Shown: piece by piece, positions 48,040 to 55,711 of the stretch
How the letters are laid out: each line of letters begins with the position of its first letter
Numbering within the stretch: the stretch's first letter is position 1
DNA from: an uncultured Clostridia bacterium
GTDB lineage: Bacteria; Bacillota; Clostridia; Christensenellales; Aristaeellaceae
Direction of reading: 5' to 3'
Assembly: GCA_934647305.1 (NCBI GenBank)
Contig: CAKUFI010000006.1
Span: forward strand, 1-64,000
DNA length: 64,000 nt
The notes under the pieces: model-generated
Told to the model about the DNA's origin: nothing
Databases searched by the model: none
Seen by the model: the letters and a program-made list of their open reading frames with translations, nothing else
Position numbers and translations under genes: made by a program

Positions 48040-49239
48040 ATGACCCATCGGCTTTACTATGACCAGACCTACCTGCGCGCGTTTGACGCAAAGGTGCTGG
48101 AGGTGCGGCGCGAGGAGGCGCACGCGCTGATTCGGCTGGACCAGTCGGCCTTCTACCCCACCTCGGGCGGCCAGCCCTACGACACGGGCACGCTGGGCGG
48201 CGAGGCGATACGGGACGTGTTCGTGGACGAGGCGGGCGAGGTGTGGCACGCGGTGCGGCCGGAGACCCCGCTTCAGGCGGGCGACTCGGTGCATGGCGAG
48301 ATCGACTGGGCGCGCCGCTTCGACCACATGCAGCAGCACGGCGGGGAGCATCTGCTGGCCGGGATGGTCTATCGCCAGCTTTGCGGCACGACGATCGGCC
48401 TGCACCTGGGCGCGGAGGATTCCACGATCGACGTGACCCTGCCGGACGGGCGCACGCACCTGACCGACTCCGAGCTTGCCGCGCTCGAGGACGAGGTGAA
48501 CCTGCACATCCAGGAGGATCTGCCCATCCGCTGCTGGTTCCCCTCGCCGGAGGAGCTGGCCCGCCTGCCCCTGCGAAAGGCGCCGACCGTGACCGAGCAC
48601 GTGCGCGTCGTGGCGATGGGCGATGTGGAGATGGTGGCCTGCGGAGGCACGCATCCCTCGTCGACCGGACAGATCGGCCTGGTGAAAATCCTGGACGCGA
48701 AGCCCGCGCGCGGCAAGGTACGCCTGCGCTTTGTGTGCGGCATGCGCGCCTTTCAGGACTACCGCGCGGTTCGAGGCAGCGCCGAGCAAGCCGCCGCGCT
48801 GCTCTCCGCGAGGCTCGACCACCTGCCCGCGTCCGTCCAGTCGATGAAGGACGAGCTTGCTTCCCTGCGCCGCGAGCTGGCCGAAACGCGCAGGCTGCAG
48901 GCGCTTTCGCGGGTTCAGGCGCTCTATGACCGGGCGGAGCCTCTCCCGGACGGCACGCGCCTCGTGGCCGCCTCGTTGGGCGAGGTCACGCCTGAAAGCC
49001 TGCGCGAGGCCGCCTCTTCCCTGATCGGGCACCTGTGCACGCTGGCCCTGCTCGCCGCCGAAAGACCCGACGGAACCTGCCTGCTGCTCTTTGCACGCAG
49101 CGCCGATCTGACGCTCGACATGGGCGCGCTGCTTCGAGCAACCGGCGCAAAGGGCGGCGGCAGGCCCGACTTTGCCCAGGGCAGCGCCCCGCAGGCCGAG
49201 CCGGTTTTTGAAAGGGCCCGCGCCGCGCTGGCGCAATAG
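48040..49239 (+). CDS. AlaX-type alanyl-tRNA editing protein
   Basis: This 399-residue free-standing editing protein related to the AlaRS C-terminal half hydrolyses Ser- or Gly-tRNA(Ala). The zinc site is visible as QQHGGEHLLAGMVYRQL (HxxxH, about residue 96) and VACGGTHPSSTGQIG (CxxxH, about residue 205). SAFYPTSGGQPYDTGTL is typical of the N-terminal beta barrel. A C-terminal region of about 150 residues with a coiled-coil stretch (MKDELASLRRELAETRRLQA) and a DHHA1-like end makes it the long AlaX-L form. It is cytoplasmic. The start is about 10 bases after GAAAGGA. It is divergent from the LysM gene. Confidence 0.92.
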   Translation: MTHRLYYDQTYLRAFDAKVLEVRREEAHALIRLDQSAFYPTSGGQPYDTGTLGGEAIRDVFVDEAGEVWHAVRPETPLQAGDSVHGEIDWARRFDHMQQHGGEHLLAGMVYRQLCGTTIGLHLGAEDSTIDVTLPDGRTHLTDSELAALEDEVNLHIQEDLPIRCWFPSPEELARLPLRKAPTVTEHVRVVAMGDVEMVACGGTHPSSTGQIGLVKILDAKPARGKVRLRFVCGMRAFQDYRAVRGSAEQAAALLSARLDHLPASVQSMKDELASLRRELAETRRLQALSRVQALYDRAEPLPDGTRLVAASLGEVTPESLREAASSLIGHLCTLALLAAERPDGTCLLLFARSADLTLDMGALLRATGAKGGGRPDFAQGSAPQAEPVFERARAALAQ

Positions 49240-49242
49240 GGA

Positions 49243-49512
49243 GAAACGCCGTCGGCACTGCCCGGTGGCAGAAGTTTTTCGGGCAAGTCCCGAAAAACCA
49301 AGGACTTCGGCCGCTCCGATCTATGGCGGCCGATAGTCGTGTCAGAACGCGCGGCACCATGAGTCGGCAGCGCCGACCTGTGATTTCCAGATTTTTCTGG
49401 AAATCCGAAGACCTTGGCCGCTTCAATCTATGGCGGCCAACGGTCGTCGACAGAACCCGCGGCAGCAAGTGGCCGTCGGCCCCACCGACCAGGCTCAGCC
49501 TGCCCGACCGGG
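49243..49512 (+). repeat. Composite repeat with two fixed-loop hairpins of different arms
   Basis: The order is GTCGGCACTGCCCGG-like palindrome, stem TTTTTCGGG/CCCGAAAAA and hairpin GACTTCGGCCGC/GCGGCCGATAGTC (49303-49338). Then follow palindrome GTCGGCAGCGCCGAC, stem GATTTCCAG/CTGGAAATC, hairpin GACCTTGGCCGC/GCGGCCAACGGTC (49410-49445), palindrome GTCGGCCCCACCGAC and CAGGCTCAGCCTGCC. Stem changes from unit to unit are compensatory. It fills the gap between the AlaX and phosphatase genes. Confidence 0.85.
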
Positions 49513-49551
49513 GGCCGAATCCGTACATTAGAATATGAAGGAGTGATACGC

Positions 49552-50265
49552 ATGAGAATCCTGCTGATTCGGCACGCCGAGCCGGATTACTCCGTCGACT
49601 CGCTGACCGAAAAGGGCTTTCGCGAGGCCGAGCTGCTCAGCGAGCGGCTGGTGAAGGAGCCGATCGACGACTTCTACGTCTCGCCGCTGGGCCGCGCGCA
49701 GGACACGATCCGGCCCACCCTGCAAAAGCTGCACCGCACGGCCGAGACGCTGTCCTGGCTGGCCGAGTTCCGCGGCTACGTCTACGGCCCGGAGGGACGG
49801 CGCATTCCCTGGAACCTCGCGCCGCAGTACTGGACGAAGCAGCCGCTGCTCTTTGAGAAGGACGGCTGGACGCGCGAGGCGCTGATGGCCACCGGCAACT
49901 GCGAGGAAATCTACCGCGAGACGGTCGAGGGGCTGGACGGGCTGCTCGCCCGCTACGGCCTGACGCGCGACGGGATGCTTTACCTGTGCGAAAAGAACCC
50001 CGACGTGACGATCGCTCTGACCTGCCACTGCGCGCTGAGCCTGACGCTCGTCGCCGCGCTGACCGGCATCGCCGCCCCGCTGATGTGGCACGGGTTCTGC
50101 CTGCCGCCCTCCTCCGTGACCGAGCTGGTCGCCGAGGAACGCATTCCCGGCCAGCTGTGGTTCCGGGTCAGCTTCATGGGCGACACGTCGCACCTGTATG
50201 TCGCCGGGGAGCCGATCTCCCCATGCGCCCTGTTTTACCCCGCGCACGGCAGCACGGTGCGATAA
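49552..50265 (+). CDS. Histidine phosphatase family protein
   Basis: This 237-residue phosphoglycerate-mutase-like phosphatase has the N-terminal phosphohistidine motif LLIRHAEPDYS at residues 3-13 and a SPLGRAQDTI motif near residue 47. A late CHCALSLTLVAALTG supplies the second catalytic His, preceded by TIALTC. It is cytoplasmic. ATG 49552 follows GAAGGAG. It is followed 25 bases later by exonuclease III in the same direction, so an operon of three (phosphatase, exonuclease, HAD phosphatase) is likely. The substrate is not predictable. Confidence 0.9.
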   Translation: MRILLIRHAEPDYSVDSLTEKGFREAELLSERLVKEPIDDFYVSPLGRAQDTIRPTLQKLHRTAETLSWLAEFRGYVYGPEGRRIPWNLAPQYWTKQPLLFEKDGWTREALMATGNCEEIYRETVEGLDGLLARYGLTRDGMLYLCEKNPDVTIALTCHCALSLTLVAALTGIAAPLMWHGFCLPPSSVTELVAEERIPGQLWFRVSFMGDTSHLYVAGEPISPCALFYPAHGSTVR

Positions 50266-50290
50266 ACGACAGATTGATTGGAGGACGCGG

Positions 50291-51043
50291 ATGAAACTGA
50301 TTTCATGGAACGTAAACGGCCTGCGCGCCTGCGCGGGCAAGGGGTTTGCCGACAGTGTGCTGGGACTGGACGCGGACGTGATCTGCCTGCAGGAAACCAA
50401 GCTGCAGGAATCACAGCTGGACGTGTCGCTGCCCGGGTATCAGGTCTATCTGAACTGCGCCGAGAAGAAGGGCTATTCAGGCACGGCGATCTTCACGCGC
50501 GTTCCCCCGCTGCGGGTGGAAAAGGACATGGGGCTGGACGAGCACGACCACGAGGGGCGCATCCTGCGGGCCGAGTTCGAGGACTTCCAGCTGATCAACT
50601 GCTACACGCCCAACTCGCAGAAGGAGCTGGCGCGCCTTGACTACCGCATGAAGTGGGAGGACGATTTCCGCGCCTTCCTCATCGAGCAAGACGCGCGCAA
50701 GCCGGTGATCCTGTGCGGCGACCTGAACGTGGCGCACGAGGAAATCGACCTTAAAAACCCGCGCACCAACCGCATGAACGCCGGCTTTACCGACCAGGAG
50801 CGCGCCCAGTTCACAAACCTGCTCGCGGCGGGCTTCATCGACAGCTTCCGATACTTTCACCCGGACGCGGCCGGAGAGTACAGCTGGTGGAGCTACATTC
50901 GAAACGCCCGCGCCACCAACGCGGGCTGGCGCATCGACTACTTCGTGGTCAGCCGCCGCCTGGAAGGCCGGATGCAGAGCGCCTGCATTCATCAGGAAAT
51001 TTTCGGGTCGGATCACTGCCCGGTGGAGCTGGTGATTTCATGA
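50291..51043 (+). CDS. xth: Exodeoxyribonuclease III
   Basis: This 250-residue AP endonuclease/3' exonuclease of base-excision repair has all key motifs: LISWNVNGLRA (start), VICLQETKLQE (metal Glu), YSGTAIFTR, ILCGDLNVAHEEIDL (metal Asp and Asn), NAGWRIDYFVVS and FGSDHCPVELVIS (final catalytic His). Length is normal. ATG 50291 follows TTGGAGGA. Its stop overlaps the start of the HAD phosphatase gene (ATGA), indicating coupled translation. Confidence 0.96.
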   Translation: MKLISWNVNGLRACAGKGFADSVLGLDADVICLQETKLQESQLDVSLPGYQVYLNCAEKKGYSGTAIFTRVPPLRVEKDMGLDEHDHEGRILRAEFEDFQLINCYTPNSQKELARLDYRMKWEDDFRAFLIEQDARKPVILCGDLNVAHEEIDLKNPRTNRMNAGFTDQERAQFTNLLAAGFIDSFRYFHPDAAGEYSWWSYIRNARATNAGWRIDYFVVSRRLEGRMQSACIHQEIFGSDHCPVELVIS

Positions 51044-51609
51044 ACGCATACGACTTTGACAAGACCATCGTGCCCTTCGACAGCACGGCGCTGTTCACCC
51101 GCTGGTGCGTAAAAAGGTACAAAAAGACCTGGCCGCGCCTGATCCTGCTGGTCGCGCCCGGGCTGGGCATGCTGCTCCGGCTGACCGGCAAGGAGGCCTT
51201 CAAGCAGTGCCTGTTTCGGGCGGTGTTTTCCGTGCCGAAGGACTTAAACGCCGAGCTTGACGCCTTCTGGCAGGCGAATAGCGGCCGGACGAACCGCTGG
51301 TACCTTGAAAGGAAGCGGCCGGACGACGTGGTGATTTCCGCCTCGCCCGAGTTTATCGTGCGCCCGGCGCTGGACAGGCTGGGCGTAAAGACGCTGCTGG
51401 GCACGCGCATGAATCCTGAAACCGGCCGCATTACCGGGCGCAACTGCCACGGCGCGGAGAAGGTCGTCCGCTTCCATCAGGAAATGGGCGACGCGCAGGT
51501 GGACGAGTTTTATTCCGACTCGCTCTCCGACGCGCCCATGGCCCGCCTGGCGAAGAAGGCCTATCTGGTGAAGGGCGAGAAGCTCTCCACCTGGCCGAAG
51601 GACAACTGA
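51040..51609 (+). CDS. HAD-IB family phosphatase
   Basis: This 189-residue phosphoserine-phosphatase-like HAD hydrolase has the nucleophile motif YDFDKTIVPFDSTALF at residues 4-19, motif II ISASPEFI, a motif III lysine in HGAEKVVRF and motif IV YSDSLSDAPMARLA. All catalytic residues are present. The small size and helical cap (KRYKKTWPRLILLVAPGLGM) fit the HAD-IB group, which includes lipid and serine phosphatases. It overlaps the exonuclease stop by four bases. The substrate is unknown. Confidence 0.92.
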   Translation: MNAYDFDKTIVPFDSTALFTRWCVKRYKKTWPRLILLVAPGLGMLLRLTGKEAFKQCLFRAVFSVPKDLNAELDAFWQANSGRTNRWYLERKRPDDVVISASPEFIVRPALDRLGVKTLLGTRMNPETGRITGRNCHGAEKVVRFHQEMGDAQVDEFYSDSLSDAPMARLAKKAYLVKGEKLSTWPKDN

Positions 51610-51629
51610 AGCGGCCCGAAATTGCCGCA

Positions 51630-51657
51630 AAGCGCGCATCCCCGCGCGCTTTTTTTG
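51630..51657 (+). terminator. Intrinsic terminator after the HAD phosphatase
   Basis: AAAGCGCGC, loop ATCCCC, GCGCGCTTTTTTT, beginning 21 bases after the stop codon. Confidence 0.9.
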
Positions 51658-51821
51658 CGTCTAAAGAAGGTCTGATCGCCTTAAATTCCCGGGAAAAACG
51701 CCGCGCGGGCCGGTCTTCAGCAGAGTTAACGCAATATTATTGCACCCATGTTCCCCGGAAGGACGCTCATGCGGTATAATGAAAGGGCTTGTAATGTTCT
51801 TTACCGAAAGAGGTTTGCGAT

Positions 51822-54734
51822 ATGAAGAAACAGATGACGCTGCTTGTTGCGATGCTTCTCCTGCTGGCGGGCGGCTTTGCGGCGCAGTACCTGCCCCTTG
51901 CCGGCGGGGACGCGCAGACCGCCGAATCGCCCTACGCCTGGGACGAGCTGGCGATCAACGAGGTGATGAGCAAGAATACCTCGGCCTTTCCCGACTCCCG
52001 CGGGGACTACTACGACTGGTTCGAGGTCACGAACCGCGGCACGAGCGCGGTCAACCTGAGCGGCTGGACGGTGCGCAAGACGGACGACCCGTCCAGGGTG
52101 TTCTCCTTCCCCGCGCAGCTGCTGAGGCCGGGCGAGTGCGCGCTGGTGTACGCCAGCGGCAAAAACACCGCCGTGGCCGGGTACGCCTACGAGGCGAAGT
52201 TCAAGATCAGCTCCTCGGGCGACGGCCTGACGCTGTGCGACCCGGCGGGCGAGGTGCGCGATCAGGTAGAGATTCCAGCGCTGGCCGCCAATACCTGCTA
52301 CAAGCGGGACGGCAAGACCGGCGAGTGGACGGTCTCGGCGCACTATTCCCCCGCCCTGCCCAACACCGGGGAAAACGAGGCGATTTTCGCGCAGCAGGCG
52401 GCGTCCGACGCGCTGGAGCTGACCGAGGTCATGCCGCGCAACGCCACCTACCTGGACGGCAAAAGCGACTACATCGAGATTCACAATACCTCCGACCGGC
52501 CGGTTGACCTGTCGGCCTATTCGCTCTCGGACGACCCGGGCAGGCCGGACAAGTGGACTTTCCCGCAGAAAACGCTGGGCGCGGGCGAGTATCTGGTCGT
52601 GTACGCGGACGGCTCGGACGGCGAGCGCGACGGCCTGCTGTGCGCCTCGTTCAAGCTCTCCAAGTCGGGCGAAAGCGTGCTGCTGTTCAGGGGCGGCGAG
52701 GTGGTCGATCAGGTCTCCTGGGATCAGGCGGCGGTCGACCTGTCGCTGAGCAAGGTCAACGGCGCCTGGGTCACGACTATCGCCCCCACGCCCGGCCTGC
52801 CCAACACCCCCGAGGGCGCCGCGCAGCTGGACGCGGCCTTCCGCGCGGCCCACGCCTCGATCGGCCTGGTCATCAACGAAATCATGGCCTCGACCACGAA
52901 GGCGGTCAAGGGCAGCACGTCCTATGACTGGGTGGAGATCTACAACTCGACCGGAAGCACGATCGATTTGTCCGGCTACGGCATCTCCGACAAGTCCTCT
53001 CACCCCAGAAAGTGGCAGTTCCCGCAGGGCGCGTCCATCAAGGCGAACAGCTATCTGGTGGTGTTCCTGTCGGGCTATACCTTCGAGACCGCCGACAAAA
53101 ACGGCTATTACCACGCCTCCTTCAAGCTCTCGGGCGCGGGCGGCGAGACGCTGACCCTGTGCACGCCCTCCGGCGCGCTGATCGACCGCGTGACCCTGCC
53201 CAAGCAGTACGGCGACGTGTCCTACGGCCGCGTATCCGGGCGCGACGGCTTCTACTTCATGGACGCCTCCACCCCCGGTGAGGCGAACTCGGCCGTGGGC
53301 TACTCCTTCCGGTGCGAAAAGCCGGCCTTCTCGCAGGCGGGCGGCGTGTTCGGCGCGGGCGAAACGGTGACGCTCGAGCTGTCCTGCGCGCCCGGGGAGA
53401 CGATCTATTACACCCTCGACTGCACCGACCCGACCACCTCCTCCGCGCTCTACACCGGCCCGATCACGATCGCCTCGAACACGGTCGTGCGCGCGGCGGC
53501 GTTCGCGGACGGCGCGATGCCCTCCTACGAAAACACCCAGACCTACCTGTTCGGCGTGTCCCACACGGTGCGGGTGGTGTCGGTGGTGTCCGACCCGGAG
53601 AACCTGTACTCGCGCGACTCGGGCATACTCTACGGCAGCGGCGATTCCGGCAACTACTGGCACAAGGACTGGGAGCGCGACGCGCACGTGGAAATCTACC
53701 TGCCCGACGGCACGCAGCAGGTGTCGCGCGGCTGCGGCTTCAAAGTGCACGGCTCCAAGTCCCGCGAGCTGGATCAGAAGTCCTTCAAGGTGATCGCCCG
53801 CAGCTGCTATGACGACGGCAACCGCTTCGAGGCGGCGGTCTTCGACGACCTGCCCTACACCGAATACCAGTCGCTGGTGCTGCGCGCGGGCGGCCAGGAC
53901 GGCGTGCGGGCGAGGATGCGCGATACGCTGGGCGCGTACCTGGCGGGCGAAATCGGCCTGCTCCATCAGGACAGCGAGGTCTGCGTGATGTACCTGAACG
54001 GCCAGTATTACGGCCAGTACGAGATCCGCGAGCGCATCAACACCAGCTACCTGGCCCAGCACCTGGACCTGACCGACAAGAGCGGCCTCTCGCTGGTCAA
54101 GGACGACACCGTGCTCGCCGGCAGCAACGCCACCTACAAGGAGCTCAAATCCTGGCTCAAGGACCATCCCGACGCCACCGACGCCGACCTTGAATACGTG
54201 AACACTCAGGTCGACCTGGACAACTACATCGACTTCAGCGCGCTGCTGGTGTACACCGGCAACCAGGACATCGGCATCCGGCGCTACCGCGACGCAAACG
54301 GCGACGGCCGCTGGAGATGGATCGTGTTCGACTTCGACTTCGCGTTCTTCAACGACGTAAACTCGATGGAGCGCTGGATGGATCCCAAGGGCGCGGGCTG
54401 GTACGGCAAGGCCGACAACGCGCTGTTCGCCTACTGCATCAAAAACGAGGCGTTTAAGGACAAGTTCCTGACCCGCCTGGGCGAGCTGATGAGCGACCAG
54501 TGGACGACTGACAGGGTGCTTGCCTGGATCGACGCGCAGCACGACCTGCTCCAGCCCGAGATGCAGCAGATGTTCGAGCGCTGGACGTTCAACACCGTGA
54601 CCAAGTGGGAAAACTACGTCTCCTCGCTCAGGGAGTTCGTCGAGACCCGCAGGGACAAGCTGCTGGGCTACATTCAGGAGGCCTGCAGCCTCACCGACGC
54701 GGAAATGGAGAAGTACTTTGGAAACGCAAAATAA
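51822..54734 (+). CDS. Secreted CotH kinase-family protein with three lamin-tail domains
   Basis: This 970-residue secreted protein has a signal peptide of about 25 residues (MKKQMTLLVAMLLLLAGGFA). It continues with three lamin-tail (LTD) domains near residues 40-150, 195-300 and 345-455, each opening with an INEVM- or LTEVM-type motif and containing YYDWFEV, YIEIHN or YDWVEIYN. A chitobiase/FN3-like domain (about 485-560) and a CotH kinase domain (about 590-950) follow. CotH hallmarks are LRAGGQDGVRARMRDTLGAY, MYLNGQYYGQYEIRERINTS and the metal-binding WIVFDFDFAFFN. CotH kinases phosphorylate spore-coat proteins; LTD domains often anchor to surfaces. The 3' end overlaps the kinase gene by 17 bases. 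Confidence 0.9.
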   Translation: MKKQMTLLVAMLLLLAGGFAAQYLPLAGGDAQTAESPYAWDELAINEVMSKNTSAFPDSRGDYYDWFEVTNRGTSAVNLSGWTVRKTDDPSRVFSFPAQLLRPGECALVYASGKNTAVAGYAYEAKFKISSSGDGLTLCDPAGEVRDQVEIPALAANTCYKRDGKTGEWTVSAHYSPALPNTGENEAIFAQQAASDALELTEVMPRNATYLDGKSDYIEIHNTSDRPVDLSAYSLSDDPGRPDKWTFPQKTLGAGEYLVVYADGSDGERDGLLCASFKLSKSGESVLLFRGGEVVDQVSWDQAAVDLSLSKVNGAWVTTIAPTPGLPNTPEGAAQLDAAFRAAHASIGLVINEIMASTTKAVKGSTSYDWVEIYNSTGSTIDLSGYGISDKSSHPRKWQFPQGASIKANSYLVVFLSGYTFETADKNGYYHASFKLSGAGGETLTLCTPSGALIDRVTLPKQYGDVSYGRVSGRDGFYFMDASTPGEANSAVGYSFRCEKPAFSQAGGVFGAGETVTLELSCAPGETIYYTLDCTDPTTSSALYTGPITIASNTVVRAAAFADGAMPSYENTQTYLFGVSHTVRVVSVVSDPENLYSRDSGILYGSGDSGNYWHKDWERDAHVEIYLPDGTQQVSRGCGFKVHGSKSRELDQKSFKVIARSCYDDGNRFEAAVFDDLPYTEYQSLVLRAGGQDGVRARMRDTLGAYLAGEIGLLHQDSEVCVMYLNGQYYGQYEIRERINTSYLAQHLDLTDKSGLSLVKDDTVLAGSNATYKELKSWLKDHPDATDADLEYVNTQVDLDNYIDFSALLVYTGNQDIGIRRYRDANGDGRWRWIVFDFDFAFFNDVNSMERWMDPKGAGWYGKADNALFAYCIKNEAFKDKFLTRLGELMSDQWTTDRVLAWIDAQHDLLQPEMQQMFERWTFNTVTKWENYVSSLREFVETRRDKLLGYIQEACSLTDAEMEKYFGNAK

Positions 54735-55527
54735 CCGGATACCCCGCGCGCTCATCGTGCAGGATCTAAGCTGCCTGGGGCGCTGCTCGCTGACCGTCGC
54801 GCTGCCCATGCTCGAGTCGCTGGGCGTGCAGGCCGTTCCCCTGCCCACGGCGGTGCTCAGCACGCATACCGGGGGCTTCGGCCACCCGGCCGCAGTTGAC
54901 CTGACCGCCTTTATGCAGGAAGCGATTTTCCACTACCGCTCGCTCGATCTGCGCTTCGACGCGGTCGTCACCGGCTACATGGCCTCCATTCAGCAGGCAG
55001 ATATCGCCCGCGAGCTGCTCGCCTGGCAGTCTCAGGCGCTCAAGGTGGTCGATCCGGCGATGGCCGACCACGGCCGCCTGTATCAGGGCCTGCCGAAGGA
55101 TCTGCCCGGCCGCCTGCGCGCGCTGTGCGAGGACGCCGATCTGATCGTGCCCAACTGGACCGAGGCCTGCCTGCTCGCCGGCGCGGAATATTCGGATGCG
55201 CCCGTCTCCCCTGAGGCGCTTTTTGCGCTGTGCTCCCGCCTGCCCGGACGCGAAGCGGTCGTGACCGGCGCGCCCCTTGAGGGCGGCCCGGCCAACGTGG
55301 TGTATTCGGGAGGCGAGGTGACGCTCATCCCCTACGAGCTGCTTCCCGCCGCCTATCCGGGCACGGGCGACCTGTTCGCCGCCTGCCTGACCGGGCGAAT
55401 GCTTCAGGGCATGCCGCTTGAAAGGGCCGCGCGCGAAGCCACGCAGTTCCTCTCCGCGGTGATTGCCCGCACGCTTTCGGCGGGTACGCCCGCGCGGGAG
55501 GGCGTGCTGCTCGAGCGCTGCCTGTGA
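54718..55527 (+). CDS. Pyridoxal/pyridoxamine kinase (PdxY type)
   Basis: This 269-residue ribokinase-fold vitamin B6 kinase makes pyridoxal phosphate with ATP. IVQDLSCLGRCSLTVALPML is the PdxY-type start, LSTHTGGFG binds the pyridine ring, and GTGDLFAACLTG is the anion hole with the catalytic Asp. Also present are VVDPAMADHGRLY and VPNWTEACLL. The start is a TTG at 54718 with GGAG seven bases upstream, lying inside the end of the CotH gene; no other in-frame start keeps the N-terminal motif. Coupled expression with the CotH protein looks accidental in function. Length is normal. Confidence 0.92.
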   Translation: METQNNRIPRALIVQDLSCLGRCSLTVALPMLESLGVQAVPLPTAVLSTHTGGFGHPAAVDLTAFMQEAIFHYRSLDLRFDAVVTGYMASIQQADIARELLAWQSQALKVVDPAMADHGRLYQGLPKDLPGRLRALCEDADLIVPNWTEACLLAGAEYSDAPVSPEALFALCSRLPGREAVVTGAPLEGGPANVVYSGGEVTLIPYELLPAAYPGTGDLFAACLTGRMLQGMPLERAAREATQFLSAVIARTLSAGTPAREGVLLERCL

Positions 55528-55569
55528 CAGAAAGTTTCCGGGCTCTGAGCGGTTTGTTCCGTACTGTTC

Positions 55570-55602
55570 GAACGTTCCGTGGTTGTGAATTACTGAACGT
55601 TC
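55570..55602. promoter_or_regulatory. Paired GAACGTTC boxes upstream of the purine permease
   Basis: GAACGTTC occurs at 55570-55577 and 55595-55602, each followed by CG, 25 bases apart. Adjacent to a purine transport operon, they resemble PurR-type boxes (CGAAC half sites), but the match is by eye only. Confidence 0.4.
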
Positions 55603-55633
55603 CGTTTTTACGAAAATGTTAATACAGTCACGC

Positions 55634-55662
55634 TTGACAAAATTGCGCCACATCCATACAAT
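55634..55662 (+). promoter_or_regulatory. Promoter of the purine permease operon
   Basis: A near-consensus sigma-A promoter: TTGACA (55634-55639), 17 bases, TACAAT (55657-55662), 50 bases before the start codon. The short leader leaves no room for a purine riboswitch. Confidence 0.88.
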
Positions 55663-55711
55663 AGAACCGTTTGCTCCCGGCGAGGGATCACATCATTATG
55701 GAGGCGCTATT

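Noticed and set aside
51801..54863. Minus-strand frame of about 1020 codons opposite the CotH protein
   Set aside because: Shadow frame created by high GC; the plus-strand gene has signal peptide, domains and ribosome site.
55528..55711. Purine riboswitch before the purine permease
   Set aside because: The promoter lies only 50 bases from the start codon, too little for an aptamer plus expression platform, and no purine aptamer core was seen.
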